Of a stretch of DNA of 42,759 nucleotides, positions 18,384 to 29,986 are shown in pieces. A program made the translations under genes and the position numbers. Every line of letters starts with the position of its first letter. Within the stretch, counting starts at the first letter, position 1. The DNA is from Sphingomonas sp. 67-36 (GTDB taxonomy: Bacteria > Pseudomonadota > Alphaproteobacteria > Sphingomonadales > Sphingomonadaceae), in assembly GCA_001897375.1 (NCBI GenBank), contig MKSU01000027.1, forward strand, positions 1 to 42,759. The letters are read 5' to 3'. Under the pieces are notes generated by a model. It ran no database searches. It had not been told where the DNA came from and saw nothing but the letters and a program-made list of their open reading frames with translations.

Positions 18384-18387
<4 letters not shown>
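17119..18387 (+). CDS. SDF (dicarboxylate/amino acid:cation symporter) family transporter, divergent motifs
   Basis: A 422-residue inner-membrane transporter. The family features are an N-terminal helix, a first hairpin loop with [12 protein letters not shown], and a last helix with [14 protein letters not shown], which keeps the Asp and Arg that in GltPh hold the substrate. The TM7 NMDGT sodium and substrate motif is missing: after TLPLAVAI comes LRATGP. The second hairpin reads GSVSLPG rather than GVPG. Substrate and coupling ion may therefore be unusual. AAGGAACAG precedes the ATG. The stop overlaps the next gene's ATG (ATGA), so the pair is co-translated. Confidence 0.85.
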
Positions 18388-19379
<992 letters not shown>

Positions 19380-19400
19380 AAGTCCGGACGGCCGAGGTTA

Positions 19401-19440
19401 TTGACAGCAATGTGAGCAATGCTTATTGACATAGTTGTCA
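19401..19440 (+). promoter_or_regulatory. Candidate coq4 promoter with overlapping operator dyad
   Basis: TTGACA at 19401-19406 is followed after 17 bases by TATTGA at 19424-19429, a good -35 and fair -10. A dyad TGACA-TAGT-TGTCA (19427-19440) overlaps the -10 and the expected start of transcription. Such a place fits a repressor of the TetR or MarR type. No regulator gene is adjacent. AAGGAG (19443-19448) then leads to the coq4 ATG. Confidence 0.5.
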
Positions 19441-19455
19441 GTAAGGAGCGATTCG

Positions 19456-20262
19456 ATGGCCGCCACCCTTCCTCCCCTCCCCGGCACCACCGGCCGCCGC
19501 GACTGGCGCACCGCCTTCGCCGCGATCCGCAAGCTGCTCGCCAATGGCGACGACACGGTGCAGGTGTTCCGCATCATGCGCGCGCTCAACGTCGGCGCGA
19601 CCGAGAAGGGCTATGCCCGGCTGATCGCCACCGAACAGGGCGGGCGTATCGCTTATGATCAGGTCGAGCTGGCGGAAGTGTTCTCGCAACCCGGCTTCGC
19701 CCAGCAGTTCGCCCCCGGCACGGTCGGCGCGGCCTATCGCGACTTCCTCGAATCGACCGGCTATTCCGCCGACGGCCTCGCCGACGTCAGCCGCGAGGGC
19801 ACCGACAGCGAGGACATGCCGCACCCTTATGCGTGGTTCGGCCGCCGCGTGCGCGACACCCATGACATCTGGCATGTGATGACCGGCTACAAGGCCGACG
19901 AGAGCCTCGGCGAGGCGGCACTGGTGGCGTTCAGCTACGCGCAGGTCGGCGGGCTGGGCTGGGCGTTCATCGGCGCCGCCGCCGCGCTCAAGAGCCTGCG
20001 CGTCACGAAAGGCACGCTGTTCACCAGGGCGGTATGGGAAGGCTATCGCCACGGCCGCGCCGCGAAATGGCTGTCGGGCGAGGATTATCTGACGCTGCTG
20101 CACGAGCCGATCGAGGCGGCGCGGCAACGGCTGGGCATCCGCGAGCCGAAAGCCTATCTGGAGGCGCAGCGCGTGCTGGGGCCGGAGATGGCCTCCTATC
20201 TCAGCGACCGGCGCGAGAAGAACGCCGCGATCGAGGCCGAGCCGCAACGCCTCGCCGCCTGA
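19456..20262 (+). CDS. Coq4 family protein (ubiquinone biosynthesis)
   Basis: A 268-residue protein of the Coq4 family. The metal-binding motif HDIWH (residues 136-140) is followed by a Glu at about 153 (HDxxH-x12-E; the human protein has x11). Coq4 proteins act in coenzyme Q synthesis, where they are thought to bind the polyprenyl intermediate and help with ring decarboxylation and hydroxylation. The ATG at 19456 has AAGGAG upstream; a TTG at 19435 is a worse choice. No other coq genes are near. It may be a regulated accessory paralogue, given the operator in front. Confidence 0.85.
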   Translation: MAATLPPLPGTTGRRDWRTAFAAIRKLLANGDDTVQVFRIMRALNVGATEKGYARLIATEQGGRIAYDQVELAEVFSQPGFAQQFAPGTVGAAYRDFLESTGYSADGLADVSREGTDSEDMPHPYAWFGRRVRDTHDIWHVMTGYKADESLGEAALVAFSYAQVGGLGWAFIGAAAALKSLRVTKGTLFTRAVWEGYRHGRAAKWLSGEDYLTLLHEPIEAARQRLGIREPKAYLEAQRVLGPEMASYLSDRREKNAAIEAEPQRLAA

Positions 20263-20291
20263 TCCCACTCCCGCTCCCTCGGGAGAAACGG

Positions 20292-20341
20292 TGGAGGGGG
20301 GGCCACGGCGCGCCATGTCCCATCGGCGCGCCGCCCCTCCA
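20292..20341. repeat. Long hairpin between coq4 and recF
   Basis: The right arm GGCGCGCCGCCCCTCCA (20325-20341) pairs with TGGAGGGG (20292-20299) and CGGCGCGCC (20306-20314), with a six-base bulge on the left arm and a ten-base loop. No T-run follows. It may be a REP-like unit or an mRNA 3' stabiliser for coq4. It lies about 50 bases before recF. Confidence 0.6.
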
Positions 20342-20391
20342 TCGACGGCGCGACTGGCGCGTCCCCCGCATCAGCGCCTATGGCGGGTGCG

Positions 20392-21435
20392 ATGCTCGAC
20401 CGGCTCGTCCTCACCGATTTCCGCAACCATGACGCGCTGACGCTCGCGCCGGCGCGCGGCTTCGTGGTGCTGACCGGGCCGAACGGCGCGGGCAAGACCA
20501 ATGTGCTGGAAGCGGTTTCGCTGCTCGCGCCGGGCCGGGGCTTGCGCCGCGCCGCGCTGGGCGAGATGGCGCGAACCGACGGCGCGGGCGGCTTCGGCGT
20601 CGCCGCGACGCTGGCGGACGGGACGGAGATCGCCACCGGCACGCTGGCGAACGCGCCGGAGCGCCGCGTGGTGCGGATCAACGGCGCCGCATCGGCCGCC
20701 AATGCGCTGGCCGAGCGGCTCTCCATATTGTGGCTCACCCCGGCGATGGATCGGCTGTTCACGGAGCCGGCATCCGGCCGCCGCCAGTTCCTCGACCGGC
20801 TCGCGCTGGCGCTGTTCCCCGGCCATGCCGTCCATGCCGCGCGTTACGACGCGGCGATGCGCAGCCGCAACCGGCTGCTGACGGAAGAGCGCCCTGACCG
20901 CGAATGGCTCGACGCGCTCGAGCGCCGCATGGCCGAGCATGGCACGGCGCTCGACGCGGTGCGGCGCGAGACGGTGGCGGCGCTTGCCGAGCGGCTGGCG
21001 GCGCAGCCGGCGGGCGATTTCCCGCGCGCCGGGCTGGCGCTGGAGGGGTGGAGCGGCGAGCCCGGCGACCTCGTGGATCAGCTCCGCGCCGGCCGCGCGC
21101 GCGACGCCGCCGCCGGGCGGACGCTGGCGGGGCCGCATCGCGTCGACCTGCTGGTGCGGCATCTCGAGAAGGACCGCGCCGCCGCGCTCGCCTCGACCGG
21201 CGAGCAGAAGGCCCTGATGCTCGGCATCGTCCTAGCCCATGCCGAACTGGTCACGGCGCGCACCAGCGTGCCGCCGGTGCTGCTGCTCGACGAGGTGGCG
21301 GCGCACCTCGATCCCGCGCGCCGCGCCGCGCTGTTCGCGCGGCTCGCCGGGCGCGGGCAGGTGTGGATGACCGGAACCGAGCCGGCGCTGTTCGCCGATG
21401 TCGGCGGCGGCGCGACGCGGATCGCGCTCGGCTGA
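20392..21435 (+). CDS. recF: DNA replication/repair protein RecF
   Basis: A 347-residue SMC-like ATPase that loads RecA at single-strand gaps. It starts [18 protein letters not shown], with Walker A in [20 protein letters not shown] (residues 26-45). The ABC signature region is [20 protein letters not shown] and Walker B is [12 protein letters not shown]. RecF proteins have a long coiled region between these, as here. An ATG 12 bases upstream is also possible. gyrB lies 1.4 kb downstream, so the old recF-gyrB neighbourhood is kept but interrupted by two reverse-strand genes. Confidence 0.95.
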   Translation: MLDRLVLTDFRNHDALTLAPARGFVVLTGPNGAGKTNVLEAVSLLAPGRGLRRAALGEMARTDGAGGFGVAATLADGTEIATGTLANAPERRVVRINGAASAANALAERLSILWLTPAMDRLFTEPASGRRQFLDRLALALFPGHAVHAARYDAAMRSRNRLLTEERPDREWLDALERRMAEHGTALDAVRRETVAALAERLAAQPAGDFPRAGLALEGWSGEPGDLVDQLRAGRARDAAAGRTLAGPHRVDLLVRHLEKDRAAALASTGEQKALMLGIVLAHAELVTARTSVPPVLLLDEVAAHLDPARRAALFARLAGRGQVWMTGTEPALFADVGGGATRIALG

Positions 21436-21448
21436 ACCCCGACATGAA

Positions 21449-21483
21449 AACGCCGCCGCCGGATGATGTCCGGCGACGGCGTT
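21449..21483 (-). terminator. Rho-independent terminator of the PEP-CTERM gene, shared with recF
   Basis: Arms AACGCCGCCGCCGGA and TCCGGCGACGGCGTT (one mismatch) flank a five-base loop. On the reverse strand the hairpin is followed by TTTT, the end expected for the leftward PEP-CTERM gene. It sits between two converging genes. Confidence 0.75.
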
Positions 21484-21502
21484 CCAGACCTTGTCGGGTG
21501 GC

Positions 21503-22150
21503 TCAGGCGAACGACATGCCCGTGGCCTTGCGGCGTCGCATCGCACCGGCGATCCCGCCGAAGCCGAGGATCATCAGCCCCCAGGTCGCCGGTTCCGGCA
21601 CCCCGCCGCCGATCAGCAGCGAGACATTGTCGAGCGCCGCGCCAAATGGCCCGGCATCCTGCGACGCGAAGGACAGAGTCGTCGACGCGTTCTGGGCGAC
21701 GAAATTGTAGCTGTATTTCGCCCAGCCCATGTCGCCCCGGTCGAAGGCGCTGGAATCGAAGGTGACGAGCTTGCCGTCATTGCCGCTCGCCCCGACCAGC
21801 ACCGATTTGGTCACCGGCGCGCCGTCGGTATTGCCGGCCAGCCAGAAGGTGACGCTGTAGAGCGTGCCCGCGACGGTATCGAACGTCTGCTCGATGCCGC
21901 CCTGTGCGTTGCCGTTCAGGTCGATGCTGCGGCTGCCGTCCTGCGCCGGCCAGTAGCTGCCGACATAATCCACGCTGTTGCCGGTAACGGTCCAGCCGGC
22001 GATCGAGCTGGAATCACCGCCAGCGACGGTCGTGTAGACTCCGGGCGCGACGCCGTCCTCGAAACTTCCGTTGACGAATGCGGCGGCATTCGCGCCGGCC
22101 GGAAGCGCGAGCGCCACCGCGGCCGTAGTGAGAACGAGAATTTTACGCAT
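21503..22150 (-). CDS. PEP-CTERM sorted, DUF642/choice-of-anchor-C exported protein
   Basis: A 215-residue protein. The signal peptide is MRKILVLTTAAVALALPAGANA (1-22). The body is a beta-rich DUF642-like domain (FVNGSFEDGVAPG, IAGWTVTGNSVDYVGSYW, DGSRSIDLNG, AALDNVSLLIGG) thought to bind carbohydrate. The C-terminus is a PEP-CTERM signal: VPEPATWGLMILGFGGIAGA then MRRRK. An exosortase elsewhere in the genome should cut at PEP and the protein would end up exported, probably with exopolysaccharide. The predicted terminator lies just downstream. Confidence 0.93.
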   Translation of the reverse strand: MRKILVLTTAAVALALPAGANAAAFVNGSFEDGVAPGVYTTVAGGDSSSIAGWTVTGNSVDYVGSYWPAQDGSRSIDLNGNAQGGIEQTFDTVAGTLYSVTFWLAGNTDGAPVTKSVLVGASGNDGKLVTFDSSAFDRGDMGWAKYSYNFVAQNASTTLSFASQDAGPFGAALDNVSLLIGGGVPEPATWGLMILGFGGIAGAMRRRKATGMSFA

Positions 22151-22337
22151 GGTCGATACCCCTTACTAAGGTCGCCCGAACCGATAGACACAAACGCGGG
22201 CCGGCCGACGGTTTCCACCGTGGTGGGAGGCGCTGGCTAGCAGGGTAAACCGCACGTTAAGATGAATGTTGCGCCGGGCCGTCTCATGAATGGCTCATCT
22301 CGCCCGGAAATGAGCCGGTTATACGGCAGGGCGGAAA

Positions 22338-25288
<2,951 letters not shown>

Positions 25289-25293
25289 GTTCC

Positions 25294-25327
25294 GGCCTGC
25301 CTCTCTCTTTGGGATGAGGGGCAGGCC
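25294..25327. terminator. Inverted repeat between converging gyrB and copB
   Basis: GGCCTGCC (25294-25301) and GGCAGGCC (25320-25327) form an 8-base stem with an 18-base loop, starting 6 bases after the gyrB stop and ending 6 bases before the copB stop. It is the only structure in a 45-base gap between two converging genes. No T-run is present, so it may work with Rho or as a 3' barrier. Confidence 0.5.
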
Positions 25328-25333
25328 CCGCGA

Positions 25334-26377
25334 TCAGAACCACGCCCGGATGCCGAGCACCAGCGCCGCGCCGCCGGCATCCTCCCCGCTCGCGCGCGCA
25401 TAATCGGCGCTGCGCCCCGTCTTGCGCCGCCACGACACGCCGACATAGGGCGCGAACTCGCGCGCGATCTCGTAGCGCAATCGCAGGCCAAGCTCCGCCT
25501 CGCTCAGCCCCGCGCCGATGCCGGCGGCGGGCACGTCCTGCGCGGCGAGGTCCAGCTCGACGCGCGGCTGGAGGATCAGCCGCTGCGTCACGCGCTGGTC
25601 GTAATAGGCGCCGACGCGCGCGGTGAGTTCGCCATCGGTCGAAAGGAAGGCGGCGGCGTCGATCTCGAACCAGTAAGGCGCGAGGCCCTCGACGCCGATC
25701 GTCGCATAAGTGCGCGGGGCGGCGGCGCGGAAATCCTGCCGCACGCCGGCCTGAAGGTTGAAATACGGCCCGACCGCGCGGCTGTAGAGCGCCTGCGCCT
25801 CGCCCTCGTCGAGCCGCCCGCCGAACGCGCCTTCGCCCTCGCTCTTGACGACGAGGCGGTTGATATCGCCGCCGAACCAGCCCTCGCCGCTCCAGCGATA
25901 GCCGTCCGGCCCCGCGCCGATGCGCGCTTCGGCAAGGTCGATCATCACTTGCGAGAAGGCCATGCCGCCATGTTCCCGCCGCAGCGCCGCGCGCGAGGCG
26001 GCCATGGCCTCCGCGCCCCAGAAGCGGTCGGCATAATCCGCCACCGGCGCGGGCGGGGGCGGGGCGTTGCCGGCGGGGAGCGCGGTGCCGCCGGTCGCCT
26101 GCGGCATGGCGTGCCCGGCATGGGGATCGGACTGGCAATGCCCCATTGCGGCGTGTTCGGGCGGACATTGCGGATCGCTCGGGGCAGGTGCCGGCGCGGA
26201 CGATGTCGCCGCCTTGCAATGGCCCATCGCGGCATGTTCCGGCGGGCAGGCGGCGTCCGGCGCGGGCGCGGCGGGCATCGCCATGCCCTGATGCCCGGCG
26301 TGGTCCATCTCCTGCGCCTGCGCCGCGCCGCCGGCCAGCAGCGCCGCCAGCCCGAGCGGAAGCAACGCGCGCGTCAT
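25334..26377 (-). CDS. copB: CopB family copper resistance outer-membrane protein
   Basis: A 347-residue protein. The signal peptide is MTRALLPLGLAALLAGGAAQA. A His/Met/Cys-rich N-terminal part (MDHAGHQGMAM) contains two copies of CPPEHAAMGHC, at about residues 46-56 and 70-80, likely metal-binding. From about residue 120 the CopB domain forms a beta-barrel (GWFGGDINRLVVKSEGEG, AVGPYFNLQAGVRQD, LRYEIAREFAPYVGVSW), ending in Phe as outer-membrane proteins do. Its ATG overlaps the copA stop (ATGA). Together they give periplasmic copper tolerance. Confidence 0.92.
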   Translation of the reverse strand: MTRALLPLGLAALLAGGAAQAQEMDHAGHQGMAMPAAPAPDAACPPEHAAMGHCKAATSSAPAPAPSDPQCPPEHAAMGHCQSDPHAGHAMPQATGGTALPAGNAPPPPAPVADYADRFWGAEAMAASRAALRREHGGMAFSQVMIDLAEARIGAGPDGYRWSGEGWFGGDINRLVVKSEGEGAFGGRLDEGEAQALYSRAVGPYFNLQAGVRQDFRAAAPRTYATIGVEGLAPYWFEIDAAAFLSTDGELTARVGAYYDQRVTQRLILQPRVELDLAAQDVPAAGIGAGLSEAELGLRLRYEIAREFAPYVGVSWRRKTGRSADYARASGEDAGGAALVLGIRAWF

Positions 26378-28077
26378 GCCGCGCCTCCCTCGCGCGGGCG
26401 GACCGAGACGATCTGCATCATCCCGGCGTGCATGTGATAGAGCAGATGGCAGTGGAACGCCCAGTCGCCCACCGCGTCGGTCGTCACGTCGAACGTCACC
26501 GTGCCGCCGGGCTGGACCTGCACCGTATGCTTGCGCGGCGCATGATCGCCGTGGCCGGTGACCAGCTCGAAGAAATGGCCGTGCAGGTGGATCGGGTGCC
26601 CCATCATCGTGTCGTTGACGAGCGTGACGCGGACGCGCTCGTCCCTGGCGAAGGGGATCGGCGCGGTCACCGCGCTCAATTTCTCGCCGTCGAACGCCCA
26701 CATATAGCGTTCCATGTTGCCGGTGAGGTGGATGCGCATCTGCCGGCCGGGCGCGCGCACGTCCGGGTTGCGCGCCACCGCGACGAGATCGCGATAGGTG
26801 AGCACGCGATGCCCCACATCGGCCAGCCCCTGCCCCGGTTCCCCGGTGCGGTCGACCGGCATGGGGGAGATGGTCTGGACGGCTGGCGTCTTCTTCACCT
26901 CCGGCGCATTGGTGAAATCGCGCATGGAGTGCTTCATCGCGCCATGATCCATGCCGGGCATGGCCATTCCCCCCATGTCCATCCCCATGTCGCGCATCGT
27001 CGCGAGCGGACGCGGGCGGAGCGGGGGCACCTCGCCCGCCATCCCCGCGCGCGGGGCGAGCGTGGCGCGCGCCATGCCGGAGCGGTCGATGCTCTCGCCG
27101 ACGATCGTATAGGCGCGGTCCTCGCGCGGCTCGACGATCAAGTCGTAGGTCTCGGCGACCGCGACCTGCAATTCATCGACCGTCACCGGCCTTACGTTCT
27201 GCCCGTCGGCCTGCACCACCGTCAGCGGCAGGCCGGGGATGCGCAGGTTGAAGGTGGTCATCGCCGAGGCGTTGACGATGCGCAGCCGCACCCGCTCGCC
27301 GGGCGCGAACAGCGCGGTCCAGTTATCTTCCGGCCCATGGCCGTTGACGAGATAGGTATAGGTGCTCCCCGTGACGTCCGAGATATCGGTCGGGTCCATC
27401 CGCATCGCCGCCCATTCCAGCCGCTCGCCCTCGCGCTGGTCGCGCCCGGCGAGCAAGCCGCCGAGCGTCTGCCGCCGGCGGTTGAAATAACCGCCCTGCA
27501 GCTTGAGCTTGCGGAAGATCGCATGGGGATGGAGCGGGCTGTGGTCCGACAGCACGACGACATGCTCGCGGTCCGAGACGATCGGGTCTTCCCCCGCAGG
27601 GTCGATCACGATCGGGCCGTAATGGCCCATCTGCTCCTGAAGCCCCGAGTGGCTGTGATACCAATAGGTGCCCGACTGCACGATCGGGAAGCGATAGGTG
27701 AAGGTCTCGCCCGGCCCGATCCCCGGAAAGCTGATGCCCGGCACCCCGTCCATCTCCGCCGGCAGGATCAGCCCGTGCCAGTGGATCGAGCTGTCCTCAT
27801 CGAGCGCGTTCTCGACATGCAGCCGCACCTGCTGCCCCTCGCGCAGGCGGATCAGCGGCGCGGGGACGGTGCCATTGATGCCGATCGCATGGCTTTCCCG
27901 GCCATCGACCGTCAGCATCCGCCGCGCGATGCGCAGGTGGATATCCTCGCCCGAAAGCGATGGCAGCGGCCCGACGATGCCCGGCGACACCGGCCGCGCC
28001 CAGGCGGGGAAGACGGCCGCGGCGCCAAGCGCGGCACTACCGCGCAGCACGCCGCGGCGATCGAGGGCGATGGTCAT
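26374..28077 (-). CDS. copA: CopA family copper-resistance multicopper oxidase
   Basis: A 567-residue periplasmic oxidase with a Tat-type signal (DRRGVLRGSAALGAAAVF). Three cupredoxin domains carry the copper ligands: SSIHWHGLILP and GTYWYHSHSGLQEQ early, then MGHPIHLHGHFFEL and WAFHCHLLYHMHAGMM near the end. A Met/His-rich stretch (MRDMGMDMGGMAMPGMDHG) at about residues 355-375 may bind extra copper or Cu(I). It oxidises Cu(I) to the less harmful Cu(II). The start MTIALDRRG was chosen for the Tat signal. It is first in the copA-copB operon; no cop regulator is nearby. Confidence 0.95.
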   Translation of the reverse strand: MTIALDRRGVLRGSAALGAAAVFPAWARPVSPGIVGPLPSLSGEDIHLRIARRMLTVDGRESHAIGINGTVPAPLIRLREGQQVRLHVENALDEDSSIHWHGLILPAEMDGVPGISFPGIGPGETFTYRFPIVQSGTYWYHSHSGLQEQMGHYGPIVIDPAGEDPIVSDREHVVVLSDHSPLHPHAIFRKLKLQGGYFNRRRQTLGGLLAGRDQREGERLEWAAMRMDPTDISDVTGSTYTYLVNGHGPEDNWTALFAPGERVRLRIVNASAMTTFNLRIPGLPLTVVQADGQNVRPVTVDELQVAVAETYDLIVEPREDRAYTIVGESIDRSGMARATLAPRAGMAGEVPPLRPRPLATMRDMGMDMGGMAMPGMDHGAMKHSMRDFTNAPEVKKTPAVQTISPMPVDRTGEPGQGLADVGHRVLTYRDLVAVARNPDVRAPGRQMRIHLTGNMERYMWAFDGEKLSAVTAPIPFARDERVRVTLVNDTMMGHPIHLHGHFFELVTGHGDHAPRKHTVQVQPGGTVTFDVTTDAVGDWAFHCHLLYHMHAGMMQIVSVRPREGGAA

Positions 28078-28129
28078 CGTTGCTCCCGGTACAAGACACG
28101 GCGGGAGGTAGGGCGGCGGCGGCCCGCTG

Positions 28130-28732
28130 TCACCCCGCGCCCAGCATCGCCGCGATCTGCGCCTCGGCGATCGCCCGCGCCTCCGCCGCGTCGAGCACCT
28201 CCGGCGAGAGGCACAGCTCCAGCCACAATCCGTCGACCAAAGCGGTGATCGCGATCGCGGCGCGGCGGCGCGCGGCGGGGGCGATCCCGCAATCGCCGAG
28301 CAGCCGCTCCAGCCCGGCGCGGAAATGGCCGTATTGCTCGTCGTGCAGCCGCGCCACGTCGTCGCGCGCGATGACGAGGCTCCAGAACGCCACCCAGGTC
28401 GCGAGCAGCGCGCGATCGGCGATCGGCGGGGCGAAGCTCGCCGCGACATAGGCGGAGAGCCGCGCGCGCGGATCGTCGCCCGCCCCCGCCACCGCCGCGT
28501 CGAGCGCCGCCGTCACTGCCGCGCCGACATGGGCGTAGGTCGCCGCGATCAGCGCATCCACGCCGCCGAAATGATGCGTGACGAGGCCGGGCGACACCCC
28601 CGCCTCCTGCGCGATCGCCCGCACCGACGCGCCGGCCGCCCCGTCGCGCGCCAGCACCCGCGTCGCCGCCGCGATCAGCGACTTGCGGCGCTCGTCCGCG
28701 TCGGCGCGGGTGAAGGCGGGGATATTGCGCAT
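28130..28732 (-). CDS. TetR/AcrR family repressor, BetI-like
   Basis: A 200-residue regulator. The N-terminal helix-turn-helix is ASVRAIAQEAGVSPGLVTHH followed by FGGVDALI (residues 35-65). The C-terminal domain (AFWSLVIARDDVARLHDEQY, TALVDGLWLELCLSPE) is of the BetI type, whose members answer to choline or other small ligands. It is divergent from the Rieske gene, with a strong dyad between them, so it probably represses itself and that operon. A TATAAT on its strand at 28744-28749 lies only about 11 bases before its ATG. Confidence 0.9.
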   Translation of the reverse strand: MRNIPAFTRADADERRKSLIAAATRVLARDGAAGASVRAIAQEAGVSPGLVTHHFGGVDALIAATYAHVGAAVTAALDAAVAGAGDDPRARLSAYVAASFAPPIADRALLATWVAFWSLVIARDDVARLHDEQYGHFRAGLERLLGDCGIAPAARRRAAIAITALVDGLWLELCLSPEVLDAAEARAIAEAQIAAMLGAG

Positions 28733-28739
28733 GGCCGGA

Positions 28740-28765
28740 GCTTATTATACGTTTGTATAGCAAGC
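28740..28765. promoter_or_regulatory. Operator dyad between the TetR and Rieske genes
   Basis: A 26-base dyad: GCTT-at-TATAC-gttt-GTATA-gc-AAGC, with 18 of 22 non-spacer bases paired. It overlaps a TATAAT on the reverse strand (28744-28749) and a TATAGC on the forward strand (28756-28761), so one bound dimer could block both promoters. It is centred between the divergent starts at 28732 and 28783. Confidence 0.65.
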
Positions 28766-28782
28766 AATCGGAGTCGCGCTTC

Positions 28783-29955
28783 ATGGCCACCCTCGCCCAG
28801 CCCTTCGCCGATCCCGATGCGGATTATTCGCTGCCCGGCTGGATCTACACCGACGCCGAGTTCTTCGATGTGGAGATGGCGCGGGTGATCCGCCCGTCGT
28901 GGCAGATCGTCTGCCACGAGAGCGACCTCGCGGCGCCCGGCGAATGGCGCACGATCGCGTATCTCGGCGAGCAGGTGATGGTGGTGCGCGGCGAGGACGG
29001 GGCGGTACGCGCCTTCCACAACGTCTGCCGCCACCGCGCGATGCGCATCGTGGAGGGCGACGCCGGCTGCGCGAAGAAGCTGGTCTGCCCCTATCACGCC
29101 TGGACCTATGAGCTGGACGGGCGGCTTTCCGGCGTGCCGATGAAGCGCGACTATCCCGCGCTCCGGCTGGAGGACAACGGCCTCGTCCCGGTCGAGGTCT
29201 CGACATGGCGCGGCTTCGTCTTCGTCCGGCTGGAGGATGACGGCGGCCCCTCGGTGGCGGAGATGATGGCGCCCTACGATCACGAGATCGCGCCCTATCG
29301 CTTCGAGGAGATGCGGCGCATCGGCGACGTGCGCCTGCGCGACCGGGCGGTGAACTGGAAGAATGTCGGCGACAATTATTCCGACAACCTCCATATCCCC
29401 GTCGCGCATGACGGGCTGACGCGGCTGTTCGGCAAGAGCTATGCGATCGAGGCCGCCGGCTGGGTGGACAGGATGAGCGGCGGGCTGGTCGATCGCCCGT
29501 CCGACAATGTGTGGGAGCGCTTCTACCAGAAGCATCTGCCGCGCGTGGACCATCTGCCGGAGGAGAACCAGCGGCTGTGGCTCTATTACAAGCTGTGGCC
29601 GAACATGGCGTTCGACATCTACGCCGACCAGATCGATTTCATGCAATGGCTCCCGGTGTCGCCGACGACCTGCGTGCTGCGCGAGATGTGCTTCGCGCTG
29701 CCGGATGAGCGGCGCGAGATGAAGCTGGCGCGCTACGCCAACTGGCGGATCAACCGCGTCGTCAACGCCGAGGACACCTGGCTGATCGAGCGCGTGCAGC
29801 AGGGCATGGCCTCGCAGAGCTACACGGTCGGCCCGATCGGCGCGAGCGAGGTGTGCCTGCGCAGCTTCGCCGCGAAGATCAGGAACCGGATACCCGAGGC
29901 GCGGCTGCACCACGCGCCGCCGCCGGGCTGGTCGCGGCGGCCGCGCGGGGTTTGA
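28783..29955 (+). CDS. Rieske non-heme iron oxygenase, alpha subunit
   Basis: A 390-residue oxygenase. The Rieske [2Fe-2S] site is C82-x-H84 (CRHRAM) and C102-x2-H105 (CPYHAW). The mononuclear iron site has D201, H204 and H209 (NYSDNLHIPVAH), with a further acidic ligand probably in the NAEDTWLIE stretch near the end. Family members hydroxylate aromatic rings or oxidatively remove N- or O-methyl groups (for example from betaines). The ATG at 28783 fits the family better than the upstream TTG at 28753. No beta subunit or dedicated reductase follows; a flavoprotein gene does. It is probably controlled by the BetI-like repressor. Confidence 0.93.
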   Translation: MATLAQPFADPDADYSLPGWIYTDAEFFDVEMARVIRPSWQIVCHESDLAAPGEWRTIAYLGEQVMVVRGEDGAVRAFHNVCRHRAMRIVEGDAGCAKKLVCPYHAWTYELDGRLSGVPMKRDYPALRLEDNGLVPVEVSTWRGFVFVRLEDDGGPSVAEMMAPYDHEIAPYRFEEMRRIGDVRLRDRAVNWKNVGDNYSDNLHIPVAHDGLTRLFGKSYAIEAAGWVDRMSGGLVDRPSDNVWERFYQKHLPRVDHLPEENQRLWLYYKLWPNMAFDIYADQIDFMQWLPVSPTTCVLREMCFALPDERREMKLARYANWRINRVVNAEDTWLIERVQQGMASQSYTVGPIGASEVCLRSFAAKIRNRIPEARLHHAPPPGWSRRPRGV

Positions 29956-29986
29956 GACAAGGAAGAATTGGGGTTCGGGGAACGCA

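Noticed and set aside
26146-28248. A 700-codon forward open frame opposite copA
   Set aside because: Shadow of copA, which has all its copper ligands in the reverse frame.
28078-28449. In-frame N-terminal extension of copA reaching into the TetR gene
   Set aside because: The Tat signal peptide starts at 28077, which marks the true N-terminus; the extension overlaps the repressor gene in another frame.
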